Notes: a model not told the origin generated them from the sequence alone. A stretch of 64,000 nt of DNA from Aliiroseovarius sp. S1339 (GCF_023195695.1 NZ_JALPQG010000009.1:62001-126000), one strand, 5' to 3'. Positions 9,351 to 18,809 are shown, counted from the first letter of the stretch. Translations and numbers: made by a program.

Positions 9351-10116
9351 ACGAGGCATTGATGGCATCGCGAACGGCCTTGACCCGTTCGGCATTGTCT
9401 TTTGCCACACGCCCATCGGCGTGAACACGGGCGTTTTCGAACCCCACTCGGCATTTGCCGCCTAGCCCGGCGGCATAGACCAACGACGCCGTTTCGTTTT
9501 GTCCAAAGGCGCAAACGGCCCAGTCTGGCGATAGGTCATATGCGCCCATCCAGTCCAGAAAATCATCCAAGTCGTGTGGGTTGGAGTTTTGGTCTGCCGC
9601 ATAGCGTCCCAAGACGAACAGGAGCTGCAGGTCAGGCGCGGTGAACAACTCGGGTGGCAGGATCTTGGCGAGAAGTTCGCCATCGGCGCGGTCATACAGG
9701 ATGTGCTGGATTGCGATACCTTGTGCGGCGCAATCCTCGTAAAACGTGCTTGTGATATCGTCGGGGTCGCGGCACAGCTCGCGGACGGATGCGGACACCA
9801 ACGGCGCCCCCGACTCCAACGCGACCTGACGCTGATGTGGTGGGTCGTATTTCCCGACCGCTTCGGTAGTGATCTGCACGGCCATGTCGGGCAGTTGGGT
9901 GGTCAGTTCCTCGACTGCTTCGCGATAGGCACCGGCATCCAACAGATGGCCGCCTTGGGCGTCGCGCAGGTGAAGATGTAGCCCGTCGGCCCCGACCGCA
10001 TGGCAGTCCCGTGCACAGGCCACAATCTCGGCCAAGGTCATCGGAAGGGCGGGGTGGTCGGCCTTGGTCAGACGTGCCCCGTTGGGCGCGACCATTAGGG
10101 CAGGCAGGTCGGTCAC
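9349..10116 (-). CDS. BKACE-family beta-keto acid cleavage enzyme (DUF849)
   Basis: A 255-residue member of the BKACE family, known to cleave a beta-keto acid with acetyl-CoA to acetoacetate and a new acyl-CoA. Residues 46-52 read LHLHLRD, giving the metal-binding pair His47/His49; QITTEAVG and the late RVGFENARVHADG, with the Glu that completes the metal site in characterised members, follow. It is shorter than the usual 270-310 residues. The GTG start overlaps the stop of the aminotransferase gene as GTGA, so the two are co-translated; the aminotransferase may supply the keto acid. The substrate group is not readable from sequence. Confidence 0.88.
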   Translation of the reverse strand: MTDLPALMVAPNGARLTKADHPALPMTLAEIVACARDCHAVGADGLHLHLRDAQGGHLLDAGAYREAVEELTTQLPDMAVQITTEAVGKYDPPHQRQVALESGAPLVSASVRELCRDPDDITSTFYEDCAAQGIAIQHILYDRADGELLAKILPPELFTAPDLQLLFVLGRYAADQNSNPHDLDDFLDWMGAYDLSPDWAVCAFGQNETASLVYAAGLGGKCRVGFENARVHADGRVAKDNAERVKAVRDAINAS

Positions 10117-11432
10117 AGCACTTGCACCAGCGATGTGGACAGCTTGCCGACCAGCTCGTCGATCTGCGTGTCTGTGATGATGAAGGGCGGCGCAATCAGC
10201 ACATGGTCGCCTTGGCGCCCGTCGATGGTACCACCCATCGGGTAACAGATCAGACCATTGGCAAAGGCTTGATTCTTCAGCTTGGCGGCGATGCCCTTTT
10301 CAGGGGCGAAGGGCGCTTTGGTTTCGCGGTCTTCGACGATCTCTAGCCCGCGAAACATGCCGCGTCCGCGGATGTCGCCAATATTGGGGTGTTGACCGAA
10401 CTCGGCGGTCAGGGCGGCCATCAGTTTGTCACCCATTTGTGCAGAGCGCGCTGCCAAGCCGCCATCGGTCAGTTTGCGCACCACCGCATCAGCCGCAGCG
10501 CAGGCGACAGGGTGGCCGATATAGGTGTGGCCGTGTTGAAAGAAGCCGCTGCCGTTCTCAATCGCGCTGTAAATCTTGCCGGTACACAGCATCGCGCCAA
10601 TCGGCTGATACCCAGCACCCAAACCCTTGGCGATGGTGATCAGGTCGGGGGCAACGCCGTCATGCTCGCATGCGAACACGGTGCCGGTGCGACCCATGCC
10701 GCACATGACCTCGTCGAGGATCAAAAGAATGCCGTACTGGTCACAAATCTCGCGAATGCGTTTGAAATAGCCGGGTACGGCCGGGACAGCCCCTGCAGTT
10801 GCGCCGACAACAGGTTCGGCGATGAAGCCGATGACGTTCTCGGGGCCTTGGCGCAACAGTTCGGCCTCAAGCTCGTTGGCGGCGCGCAGGCCGTATTCTT
10901 CCTGCGTCTCGTCATCATGGCGCAGACGGTATTCATAGCAGGGCGAGATATGCGAGGCGGACACCATCACCGGCGCAAAAGGTTCGCGCCGCCACTCATT
11001 GCCGCCAGTGCCAAGCGCGCCCAGCGTATTGCCGTGATAGCTTTGACGCCGCGAAATGAATTTCGTGCGTTGGGGCTGACCCGTTTCAATCATATATTGG
11101 CGCGCCAGTTTCAGCGCACTTTCAACGGCTTCTGATCCGCCGGACACGAAATAAACCCGCTCGATCCCGTCCGGCGCATGGGCGATCAGACGATCTGCCA
11201 ATGATTCTGCCGGGGCCGACGACAGGAACCCGGTATGGGCAAACGCCAGTTGGTCGACTTGCGTCTTGATCGCCTCGGCCACGTCAGGGTCGGAATGTCC
11301 AAGACATGAAACCGCCGCGCCGCCTGATCCATCAAGGTATTTTTTCCCTTCTGAATCAATGATATATATTCCATCGCCCTTGACAGCTATGGGCGGCGTG
11401 ACTTTGGTATGTCTGGGGAAAACGTGTGACAT
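10113..11432 (-). CDS. Class III (omega) aminotransferase
   Basis: A PLP-dependent class III aminotransferase of 439 residues starting MSHVFPRHTK. The frame is open further upstream, but that stretch runs through the divergent control region; the ATG at 11432 has GAGAGG before it and fits the family's N-terminus. Motifs: YLDGSGGAAVSCLGHSDP, the cofactor-binding SGGSEAVESALK (about 98-108), SYHGNTLGALG, LILDEVMCGMGRTG (Asp240 would contact the pyridine N) and the Schiff-base Lys269 in ITIAKGLGAGY. It leads an operon with the BKACE enzyme and is divergent from the rpiR-like gene, suggesting it acts on the compound imported by the TRAP system. Confidence 0.93.
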   Translation of the reverse strand: MSHVFPRHTKVTPPIAVKGDGIYIIDSEGKKYLDGSGGAAVSCLGHSDPDVAEAIKTQVDQLAFAHTGFLSSAPAESLADRLIAHAPDGIERVYFVSGGSEAVESALKLARQYMIETGQPQRTKFISRRQSYHGNTLGALGTGGNEWRREPFAPVMVSASHISPCYEYRLRHDDETQEEYGLRAANELEAELLRQGPENVIGFIAEPVVGATAGAVPAVPGYFKRIREICDQYGILLILDEVMCGMGRTGTVFACEHDGVAPDLITIAKGLGAGYQPIGAMLCTGKIYSAIENGSGFFQHGHTYIGHPVACAAADAVVRKLTDGGLAARSAQMGDKLMAALTAEFGQHPNIGDIRGRGMFRGLEIVEDRETKAPFAPEKGIAAKLKNQAFANGLICYPMGGTIDGRQGDHVLIAPPFIITDTQIDELVGKLSTSLVQVL

Positions 11433-11456
11433 GGTGCCTCTCAATCTTGTCCTTAC

Positions 11457-11496
11457 TGAAACAAAAAATGCGATGATTGACAATGAATGAAACAAA
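11457..11496. promoter_or_regulatory. Direct repeat TGAAACAAA x2, candidate RpiR-type operator
   Basis: TGAAACAAA occurs at 11457-11465 and again at 11488-11496, a 31-base period (about three helical turns), inside the 98-base region between the divergent aminotransferase and RpiR genes. A TTGACA (11477-11482) lies between them and could be a -35 for the plus-strand operon, though the matching -10 is poor. An operator for the neighbouring RpiR protein is inferred. Confidence 0.4.
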
Positions 11497-11530
11497 GAGA
11501 ACACTGATTTTGTCCATTTAGGGGGGCATC

Positions 11531-12394
11531 TTGGAGAATAGCTTCGAAAAGAGGCTGGCGGTGACTTACGCTGATCTAAGCGTTGCTTTGCGCGGCGCTG
11601 CGGATTTTCTTGTGGCCAATCCGTTGGACGTGGTGACGCGACCGCTGCGCACGGTGTCGCGTAACAGTGGCGTTTCACCGGCGGCGTTTTCTCGGTTGGC
11701 AAAAGCGCTTAACTACGAGGATTTCCAAGAGCTTCGCGAGGAAATGCGCGTCAAGATTGACCGTCGCGTCAACAATTTTGCGCAACGTGCCGAGCAACTT
11801 CAAAAACAACATGATGATGGTCACGACCGTTTCATCGACAGCCATTACGCGGCCTGCCAATCCAATCTGAGGCACGCGATTTCATCTTTGGATGAAAAAG
11901 ACCTTGAACACTGCGTCGAGGTGTTGGTGAATGCACGTAAGGTCTTGTTGCTGGGTGCGTTGGGGTCGACGGGGATCGTTGAATACATGTCCTATATGGC
12001 GAATTTCTGTTCGGATAACTGGTTGCTTGCCAATCGCATGGGGGCGTCGCTTGGCGGGGCGCTGTCGGGGATGGACCAGCGCGACGCGCTGTTGATCGTC
12101 ACCAAACCGCCCTTTGCATCCAATGTTATTAAGGCCGCCAAACTCGCCCACCAGATGGGTGTTTTCGTGATTGTCATTACGGATACGCACGCCTGTCCGG
12201 CGCTGGAATACGCGTCGGTCAGCTTTGTCGTGGCGGCGGACAGTGCGAATTTCTATTCATCATATGTGACAACCTTATTCCTGATCGAAACGATCATCGG
12301 AATGGTTGTCGGACGCTCTGGTGCAGCCGCACAAGAACGTATTGCAGACGTCGAACTGCGCAATCGGCAGATGGCCGAAGTGTGGTCCGAGTAA
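11531..12394 (+). CDS. RpiR/MurR-family transcriptional regulator (HTH + SIS)
   Basis: A 287-residue regulator: N-terminal helix-turn-helix of RpiR type (about 1-80; [31 protein letters not shown]) and a C-terminal SIS sugar/ligand-binding domain (about 130-260; [46 protein letters not shown]). The start is TTG, preceded by a run of six G (11521-11526) at good SD distance. It sits at the head of the TAXI-TRAP operon and opposite the aminotransferase operon, so it probably controls both. The SIS ligand may be a phosphosugar or a catabolic intermediate; this cannot be told from sequence. Confidence 0.9.
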   Translation: MENSFEKRLAVTYADLSVALRGAADFLVANPLDVVTRPLRTVSRNSGVSPAAFSRLAKALNYEDFQELREEMRVKIDRRVNNFAQRAEQLQKQHDDGHDRFIDSHYAACQSNLRHAISSLDEKDLEHCVEVLVNARKVLLLGALGSTGIVEYMSYMANFCSDNWLLANRMGASLGGALSGMDQRDALLIVTKPPFASNVIKAAKLAHQMGVFVIVITDTHACPALEYASVSFVVAADSANFYSSYVTTLFLIETIIGMVVGRSGAAAQERIADVELRNRQMAEVWSE

Positions 12395-12422
12395 TATCAG
12401 AACATCAACACAAGGGAGTATA

Positions 12423-13394
12423 ATGATGTTGAACAAGTTCAAACTGGCATTCGTCGGGGTCGCCGCGTCGGCGGTTCTGGCCCCGGCCGCGATGGCCGAG
12501 GAGTTCATTACGATCGGCACCGGCGGGGTCACCGGAGTTTACTATCCGACTGGCGGCGCGATCTGTCGTCTGGTCAACAAGGGTCGTAAGGACCACGGCG
12601 TGCGTTGCTCGGTCGAATCGACCGGCGGCTCGGTCTACAACATCAACACCATCCGCGAAGGCGAGCTGGAATTTGGTGTGGCCCAGTCCGACTGGCAGTA
12701 TCATGCGTTCAACGGCACGTCGAAATTTGAAGACACCGGACCCTTCGAAGGCTTGCGCGCCGTCTTCTCGGTTCACCCCGAACCCTTCACCGTCGTTGCC
12801 CGCGCAGATAGCGGCATCAAGACATTTGAAGACCTGAAGGGCAAACGCGTCAACATCGGCAACCCCGGTTCGGGCCAGCGCGGCACGATGGAAGTGCTGA
12901 TCGAAGCGCTTGGTTGGACAACCGGTGACTTCGCGTTGGCGACCGAGCTGAAGGCCTCGGAACAGTCCGCAGCCCTGTGCGACAACCAGATCGACGCGAT
13001 GGTTTACACGGTTGGTCACCCCTCGGGTTCCATTCAGGAAGCCACCACAGCTTGCGATTCCGTTCTGGTGGAAGTCTCGGGCGACGTGGTGAATAAACTG
13101 GTCGAAGAAAACTCCTTCTACCGTACCGCCACCATTCCCGGCGGCATGTATCGCGGCAATGACGCGGACACCATGACCTTCGGTGTGGGTGCGACGTTCG
13201 TGAGCTCGGATCAGGTGTCGGACGAAGCGGTCTATGCGGTTGTATCCTCGGTCTTTGAAAACTTCGAAGACTTCAAAGGTCTGCACCCCGCTTTCGCCAA
13301 TCTTGACCCGAAAGAGATGGCATCGGCTGGCCTGTCAGCTCCCCTGCACCCCGGTGCTGAGAAGTATTTCAAAGAAAAAGGTTTGATCCAGTAA
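12423..13394 (+). CDS. TAXI-family TRAP transporter solute-binding protein
   Basis: A 323-residue periplasmic binding protein of the TAXI family. The ATG at 12423 (a second ATG follows at once) has AAGGGAG before it and begins a clear signal peptide, [20 protein letters not shown], cleaved after AMA. The mature start [20 protein letters not shown] is the family hallmark, followed by [11 protein letters not shown] and [14 protein letters not shown]. It would deliver its ligand to the fused permease downstream; TAXI ligands are mostly organic acids or amino acids. A strong hairpin separates it from the permease gene. Confidence 0.94.
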   Translation: MMLNKFKLAFVGVAASAVLAPAAMAEEFITIGTGGVTGVYYPTGGAICRLVNKGRKDHGVRCSVESTGGSVYNINTIREGELEFGVAQSDWQYHAFNGTSKFEDTGPFEGLRAVFSVHPEPFTVVARADSGIKTFEDLKGKRVNIGNPGSGQRGTMEVLIEALGWTTGDFALATELKASEQSAALCDNQIDAMVYTVGHPSGSIQEATTACDSVLVEVSGDVVNKLVEENSFYRTATIPGGMYRGNDADTMTFGVGATFVSSDQVSDEAVYAVVSSVFENFEDFKGLHPAFANLDPKEMASAGLSAPLHPGAEKYFKEKGLIQ

Positions 13395-13412
13395 GCTCGT
13401 TTCAGCCAAAAT

Positions 13413-13440
13413 GCTTGGGGGCGGTTTGCTGCCCCCAAGC
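13413..13440 (+). terminator. Intercistronic hairpin behind the TAXI binding-protein gene
   Basis: GCTTGGGGGC (13413-13422), eight-base loop, GCCCCCAAGC (13431-13440): a perfect 10-bp stem. A second, smaller one (CCCGG 13448-13452, CCGGG 13461-13465) follows. There is no long T-run, so it is more likely an attenuator or 3' stabiliser that lets binding-protein mRNA exceed permease mRNA. Confidence 0.75.
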
Positions 13441-13522
13441 GCCCTGACCCGGCACAAAGACCGGGCAAGTGATAAATAATTGAACCTGTGTGGGCTGCCC
13501 CGTGCAGCTAAGGGAGAGACAG

Positions 13523-16135
13523 ATGTCCACAACGCAAGATCGCGCACTTAGCGAAGACGAACTTCAAGAGCTGGTCGCCGCCAGTGACACTGGCGCGCGC
13601 AAACCGCACGGTCCCGTCGGGTTGGCGATCGCCGCAGTTGCGCTGATCTGGTCGATTTTTCAGGTGCTTCTGGCCTCGCCTGTGGCGCCTTATGTTTTAC
13701 CGGGCGATCTAATCAACAACTCGCGCCAGATCCACTTGGCATTTGCAATCTTTCTGGCCGCTATGGCCTATCCGCTGTTCAAATCCAGCCCACGCAATTA
13801 CATCCCTTGGTATGACTGGGTCCTCGGTGTCGGGGGCGCGATCCTCGCCATGTATGGCTATTTCTTTTATGAAAAGATCGTCGCCAATGGCGGGCTTGCG
13901 GATGATATGGATGCGATGATTTCGCTGGTCGCGCTGGGTTTTCTGTTCCTTGCCGCTTACCGCACGCTGGGCCCCGTCATGGTTGCCCTTGCAATCGTAT
14001 TTCTTTTCTACGTCTTCTTTGGCTCGTCCGAAGTGGTGCCGGATCAAATCCGCTGGGCCGGGGCAAGCTTGCGTAAAGCGATGAGCCATATGTGGATCAC
14101 CTCGGAAGGTGTCTTTGGCATCGCGCTGGGCGTATCCACCAAGTTCGTCTTCTTATTCGTGTTGTTTGGCGCGCTGCTCGACCGGGCAGGGGCTGGCAAC
14201 TATTTCATCAAGATGGCGTTTGGCGCGCTGGGTCACCTGCGCGGTGGTCCCGCGAAAGCCGCCGTTGTCGGCTCTGCCGCAACTGGTCTGATTTCAGGTT
14301 CGTCGATTGCCAACGTCGTCACCACCGGCACATTCACCATTCCGCTGATGAAGCGTGTTGGCTTCTCGGCCGAGAAGGCTGGCGCGGTCGAGGTTGCCTC
14401 GTCCGTCAACGGTCAGATCATGCCGCCGGTCATGGGGGCCGCGGCCTTCCTGATGGTGGAATATGTGGGCATTTCTTATGTCGAGGTTATCACCCACGCC
14501 TTCCTGCCTGCGGTCATTTCCTACATCGCGCTGGTCTACATCGTCCACCTTGAGGCGGTGAAGACCAAGATGCCGACCATCGGCAACAAAGTCGTGTCGA
14601 TGGGCCGGACAATTGGGGGCATGTTCGCCTTCTTCGCCGGCTTCGCCATCCTTTGCTATGCCACCCAATATCCGGTCGGCTGGATCACTTCGCTGTTCCC
14701 AACGGGGTCAGGTTGGGTTCTGTCAATCCTGCTTTTCGCAATCTATATCGCGCTTGTTTATCTTGCCTCGAAGGTCCCGGATCTTGAGCTCGATGACCCT
14801 AACGCCGATGTAGTCGAACTGCCGGATGTGGCCAAGATCTACAAGTCGGGGCTTTACTATATGCTGCCGATTATCGTGCTGGTTTACTTCCTGATGATTG
14901 AACGTAAATCACCTGGTCTGTCTGCCTTCTGGGCGACCTTCCTGCTGTTTGGCATCTTGCTGACGCAGAAATCGCTGAAAGCCATGTTCCGGGGTGAAAG
15001 CGACGCCGTCGGGCGTTTGCGCGAAGGTTTTATGGACCTGATCGAAGGGATGATTGACGGTGCGCGCAATATGATCGGTATCGGTCTGGCAACAGCCACT
15101 GCCGGGATCATCGTGGGCACAGTGTCGCTGACCGGGATCGGTCAGGTGATGGCGGATTTCGTCGAGTTCCTGTCGGGCGGCAATCTAATCTTGATGCTGG
15201 TCTTTGTGGCGATCCTGTCGCTGATCCTTGGGATGGGCCTGCCAACCACGGCGAACTATATCGTGGTGTCATCCCTGATGGTGTCAGTTGTGGTCGAACT
15301 GGGCGCGCAATCCGGTCTGGTCGTGCCACTGATCGCGGTGCACTTGTTTGTGTTCTATTTCGGGATCATGGCGGATGTGACGCCCCCTGTGGGGCTGGCC
15401 AGTTTCGCGGCTGCCGCTGTGTCGGGTGGGGACGCAATCCGCACCGGGTTCACGGCGTTCTTCTATAGCCTCAGAACCGTGGCGCTGCCGTTTGTGTTCA
15501 TCTTCAACACCGACCTTTTGCTGATCGACGTGACTGTGACGCAAGGCATTATCGTCTTCATTGTCTCGACCATCGGTATCCTTGTCTTTACCGCAGGCAC
15601 GATGGGGTGGTTCCTGACCAAATCCCGCATCTGGGAAACGGTTGCGCTATTGGTGATTGCCTTCGCGCTGTTCCGTCCGGGCTTCTTCATGAACCAGATC
15701 CAGCCGCCGTTTGCGGACATTCCGCCCGCGCAGTTCGCCACCGCGCTTGAGGAGGCATCGCCGGGCGATCAGCTTCGCGCGGTCATCCGCGGCCCTGACT
15801 TTGACACGCTTGACAGCAAGGACCTGACGGTCGTGTTCGACGTGCCAGAAGGTGCAGATGTTCAGGCCCGTTTGGACAGCCTTGGCGTCATGATCGTGCC
15901 CGAGGGGGAAACGATCAAACTGGACGAGCCGATGTTCGGCACATTCCTATCAGACAAATTGTCGACCTTCGATTTCTATGGCGATGAACCTGTCCAGATC
16001 GCAACGGTGCAAGCCCCGTCCAATCAACTGCCGAAAGAGCTTATCTTCATCCCAGCGCTGTTGCTGCTGGCCCTCGTGGCCTTCCTGCAATCGCGTCGCG
16101 CCGAAGATGAAACACCGCAAGGAGAACTGGCATGA
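13523..16135 (+). CDS. TRAP transporter fused permease (4TM + 12TM) with C-terminal periplasmic extension
   Basis: An 870-residue fusion of the small (DctQ-like) and large (DctM-like) TRAP membrane subunits. The ATG at 13523 follows AGGGAGAGAC. Residues about 1-45 are cytoplasmic, about 45-180 hold the first membrane block, and the large subunit contains conserved GSAATGLISGSSIANVVTTG and ILGMGLPTTANYIV. After about residue 720 a soluble stretch of about 110 residues (FRPGFFMNQIQPPFAD to the final TM LIFIPALLLLALVAFL) resembles the DUF3394 tail of some TAXI permeases. It works with the upstream binding protein, and its last codons overlap the UspA gene (ATGA). Confidence 0.93.
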   Translation: MSTTQDRALSEDELQELVAASDTGARKPHGPVGLAIAAVALIWSIFQVLLASPVAPYVLPGDLINNSRQIHLAFAIFLAAMAYPLFKSSPRNYIPWYDWVLGVGGAILAMYGYFFYEKIVANGGLADDMDAMISLVALGFLFLAAYRTLGPVMVALAIVFLFYVFFGSSEVVPDQIRWAGASLRKAMSHMWITSEGVFGIALGVSTKFVFLFVLFGALLDRAGAGNYFIKMAFGALGHLRGGPAKAAVVGSAATGLISGSSIANVVTTGTFTIPLMKRVGFSAEKAGAVEVASSVNGQIMPPVMGAAAFLMVEYVGISYVEVITHAFLPAVISYIALVYIVHLEAVKTKMPTIGNKVVSMGRTIGGMFAFFAGFAILCYATQYPVGWITSLFPTGSGWVLSILLFAIYIALVYLASKVPDLELDDPNADVVELPDVAKIYKSGLYYMLPIIVLVYFLMIERKSPGLSAFWATFLLFGILLTQKSLKAMFRGESDAVGRLREGFMDLIEGMIDGARNMIGIGLATATAGIIVGTVSLTGIGQVMADFVEFLSGGNLILMLVFVAILSLILGMGLPTTANYIVVSSLMVSVVVELGAQSGLVVPLIAVHLFVFYFGIMADVTPPVGLASFAAAAVSGGDAIRTGFTAFFYSLRTVALPFVFIFNTDLLLIDVTVTQGIIVFIVSTIGILVFTAGTMGWFLTKSRIWETVALLVIAFALFRPGFFMNQIQPPFADIPPAQFATALEEASPGDQLRAVIRGPDFDTLDSKDLTVVFDVPEGADVQARLDSLGVMIVPEGETIKLDEPMFGTFLSDKLSTFDFYGDEPVQIATVQAPSNQLPKELIFIPALLLLALVAFLQSRRAEDETPQGELA

Positions 16136-16566
16136 GCAAAACAATCCTTTGTGCCGTCGACATCAACCGCCCTGACACGGAAAAAGACGTGCTGACCACT
16201 GCGGCCAAACTGGCGGAAATGGACGACGCGCAACTGGACGTGATCACCGTCGTTCCGGACTTCGGCATGACGGTGGTGGGCGCCTATTTTCAGGACCATC
16301 AGATCGAAACCGCAAAGTCGAAGGCGGGCGAGCTTTTGAAGGAGATGACCAAAAGCGCGCTGGGCGCTGATATGGACGCCAAGGTTCGCCATATCGTCGC
16401 CATGGGCACTGTTTATGAAGAATTGCTGCGGATTGCGGATTTGAACAAATCGGACTTGATTGTCATCGGTGCAAGTCGGCCGGATTTCAAGGACTATCTG
16501 CTTGGCCCGAACGCTGCCCGCGTTGTGCGCCATTCAGAATGTTCGGTCTATGTGGTGCGCCACTAG
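16132..16566 (+). CDS. Universal stress protein (UspA family), TeaD-like TRAP partner
   Basis: A 144-residue UspA-fold protein: SKTILCAVDINRPDTEKDVL at the start and the nucleotide-binding pattern VIGASRPDFKDYLLGPNAARVVRHSECSVYVVR at the end (GxxxxxxxxxxG then S). In Halomonas, TeaD is a UspA-type ATP-binding protein encoded beside the TeaABC TRAP transporter and modulates its activity; the four-base overlap with the permease gene here suggests the same role. It ends the operon. Confidence 0.9.
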   Translation: MSKTILCAVDINRPDTEKDVLTTAAKLAEMDDAQLDVITVVPDFGMTVVGAYFQDHQIETAKSKAGELLKEMTKSALGADMDAKVRHIVAMGTVYEELLRIADLNKSDLIVIGASRPDFKDYLLGPNAARVVRHSECSVYVVRH

Positions 16567-16577
16567 CCAGTGAACCC

Positions 16578-16610
16578 TGTCCGCCCGGCAGTGTTTGTGT
16601 TGGGCGGACA
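16578..16610. terminator. Hairpin between convergent UspA and histidine kinase genes
   Basis: TGTCCGCCC (16578-16586) pairs perfectly with GGGCGGACA (16602-16610). It sits in the 60-base gap between two converging genes and could serve both strands. No strong T-run on either side. Confidence 0.6.
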
Positions 16611-16626
16611 CCCTCGCGTGAATTGA

Positions 16627-18075
16627 TCAGGTCCGTTGGATCGACAGTCGCGCCCTTAACCCCTTTGCCCCCGTTTCAAACCTCAGCGTGCCGCCGTGTT
16701 GGTTGGCAACGGTTGCGACGATGGTCAGACCAAGGCCGAAGCCGCCGATATTCATCGTGTTTTCGCCTCGTTCAAAGGGCGCCATCAAGCGTTCGACATC
16801 CGCGACGGAATAGTCTGATCCTTCATCCTCGACGATGATCGTGGCGGTGTCGGCGTCAGTTTCTAACTCGACCACGGCGCGGCGACCATATTTAAGGGCA
16901 TTGTCGATCAGATTGGAGATCGCACGCTGAAGCGAGATCGGGCGGGCGGTGACCAACACGCGCCGCTCATCCGGCAGCGTGCTGTGACCGCGGCGCGACA
17001 TGAAAACCGATCCGGCCCCCTCGACGACCACAGGCTGCTGATCACGTACCAAAACCGGGCTGCCTGTGTCCTGATAATCCGCAACCAGCGCGTCAATCAG
17101 TGACGTCAGCGAGAGCTTGCGCGGCTCCTCGGCATTGATTTCGGACCTCGTATAGGTCAGCACGCTTTCGATCATGCCGGTCATTTGGTCAATGTCCGCC
17201 TCAAGCTTGCCGCGCAGTTGGTCGTCGGGGATCAGCGCCGCGCGCAGACGAAGCCGGGTGGCGGGCGTGCCCAGATCGTGACTGACACCCGACAGGACGA
17301 TGGCGCGCTGGGCCAGTTGTTCACGCTCTGCCTCAAGATACGAGTTCACCGCCGCCACAATACTGCGCAGTTCGGTCGGACCCTCAGCTTCATAGCTTTC
17401 GGGGCCACCAAAGCGACGCCGCGATCGTAATGCTTGGGCAAAGGTTTCAAAACTGGCGGTGGTGTTGCCAACATGGGTCAGCAATGCCGCCAAGGCTACG
17501 ATTGCTGCAATGGCGGCTGGAACACGCAAATCCATAGGGGCCTGCTCGCAGCCCCAGATGTCTGTTCCGTCGACCCGTTGCCAAGTTTTCCCGGCATAAC
17601 GCGCATACAGCATAGGTTCGCTGCAATATGTCGCCAGAAGGCGCGTCACCTTGCCCAGCTTCTCGGCCGGGATCGGGTCGTTGTTCGAGACGATGTCCGA
17701 CACCGGATAGACAAGCTCGTCTGAGACAATGCCAAGGGTCAGCACTGCGTGATCAGTTGGAGTTGCCGGGTTGATCAGGATCGAGACATTGGTGACATAG
17801 GCGGGCTGCGGCGCGTCGGGCAGCCGGTCGAAATCGCCGACTTCGGCACGGGCGGCATTGTCGATGGACAGAGCGGTGACCGAAATCTGATCGCTGCCCT
17901 GTCCGCCAAGACGCAAGGTTTCATAGACAGTGAAGCCAGCCGCATCGGCGCGTGACAAATGTTGGTCCCAGGCCCGTGATGACCTCAACCAGAGGGCGGC
18001 GGATGTGGCGCCGGCGGCGAATGCCAGCGCAACCCATGCGCCGCCGATCAGTCGCAGGGAAGGTCCACGCAGCAT
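16627..18075 (-). CDS. Sensor histidine kinase
   Basis: A 482-residue membrane kinase: TM1 about 9-30, periplasmic domain about 36-183, TM2 about 184-203, then a HAMP-like linker, H-box LSGVSHDLGTPATRLRLR with His266, N-box NLIDNALKYG (388-397), a variant G1 box EDEGSDYS (416-423) lacking the usual DNGPG, and G2 GFGLGL (445-450). Its start overlaps the response regulator stop by one base. The pair stands divergently beside a sugar ABC importer, an arrangement like GtrS/GltR of pseudomonads, which controls glucose uptake; the same role is inferred here. Confidence 0.92.
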   Translation of the reverse strand: MLRGPSLRLIGGAWVALAFAAGATSAALWLRSSRAWDQHLSRADAAGFTVYETLRLGGQGSDQISVTALSIDNAARAEVGDFDRLPDAPQPAYVTNVSILINPATPTDHAVLTLGIVSDELVYPVSDIVSNNDPIPAEKLGKVTRLLATYCSEPMLYARYAGKTWQRVDGTDIWGCEQAPMDLRVPAAIAAIVALAALLTHVGNTTASFETFAQALRSRRRFGGPESYEAEGPTELRSIVAAVNSYLEAEREQLAQRAIVLSGVSHDLGTPATRLRLRAALIPDDQLRGKLEADIDQMTGMIESVLTYTRSEINAEEPRKLSLTSLIDALVADYQDTGSPVLVRDQQPVVVEGAGSVFMSRRGHSTLPDERRVLVTARPISLQRAISNLIDNALKYGRRAVVELETDADTATIIVEDEGSDYSVADVERLMAPFERGENTMNIGGFGLGLTIVATVANQHGGTLRFETGAKGLRARLSIQRT

Positions 18076-18809
18076 CAGTCCCCCTCGACCGTGACGTCGA
18101 CGGCAAAGACATAGCCCGTGCCGCGTTCGGTGCGTAGCATTCGCGGGTCTTTCGGGTTTTTCTCGACCTTCGAGCGCAGCCGCCCCACCAACACATCAAT
18201 TGCGCGGCCAGTTGCTTCGGGCTGATCCCCTTCGCCAGTGACATCCAGCGCGCCAGCAATTTCTTCGCGCGTCAGCGGGATATGAGGATTGGCGAGCAAC
18301 ACTTTCAAAAGCGCAGTTTCCCGTTGAGACAGGGCGACCTGAAACCCTTCGGGTGATAGCACTTCGTCGCGTTTGCCGTCGTAGATCCACCCGCCGAAAT
18401 GAAAAACCGACACGCGGCGGCGATAAGTCAGCGAAGGTGAGCGTTGTGCGCGCAGAAGCACCGCCCGCACCCTGGCAAGAAGAAGCTTCGGGTTGAACGG
18501 TTTTGCGATGTAGTCATCCGCGCCGACCTCATACCCCGCCATCCGTTGATGATCGGCAGACAGAGCAGAGACAAGGATGATCGGGACATCTTGCTCGGCA
18601 CGCAAGCGGCCGCAAATCTCGACCCCGTTTTCATCGCCCAACATGACGTCAAGCAATATAAGGTCTATCCGTCCGGCTTTAAGGTGTTTGCGGAGTTCGC
18701 CTTCGCTTGCGGCTGGCAGTGCAATGAACCCTTGCTGGCGCAAGAACTGCGTCATCATAGCCCGCATTTCCGCATCGTCATCGACAACAAGCAGGCGTGG
18801 AATCGTCAC
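18075..18809 (-). CDS. OmpR-family response regulator
   Basis: A 244-residue regulator. The frame is open much further upstream, but the GTG at 18809 has AGGGGAG at proper distance and gives the canonical start MTIPRLLVVDDD. The receiver domain has Asp54 (LLDVML) as phosphorylation site, acidic residues 10-12 and Lys103 (AKPF); the C-terminal winged helix (about 135-235) includes LSQRETALLKVLL and RAIDVLVGRLRSKVEKNPKDPRMLRTERGTGYVF split over its recognition helix and wing. It is co-transcribed with the kinase and probably binds the phased repeats in the divergent region before the sugar-binding-protein gene. Confidence 0.93.
   Translation of the reverse strand: MTIPRLLVVDDDAEMRAMMTQFLRQQGFIALPAASEGELRKHLKAGRIDLILLDVMLGDENGVEICGRLRAEQDVPIILVSALSADHQRMAGYEVGADDYIAKPFNPKLLLARVRAVLLRAQRSPSLTYRRRVSVFHFGGWIYDGKRDEVLSPEGFQVALSQRETALLKVLLANPHIPLTREEIAGALDVTGEGDQPEATGRAIDVLVGRLRSKVEKNPKDPRMLRTERGTGYVFAVDVTVEGD

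Noticed and set aside
11433-11702. N-terminal extension of the aminotransferase
   Set aside because: It would cover the divergent control region and the start of the RpiR gene; the ATG at 11432 has a good SD and fits the family.
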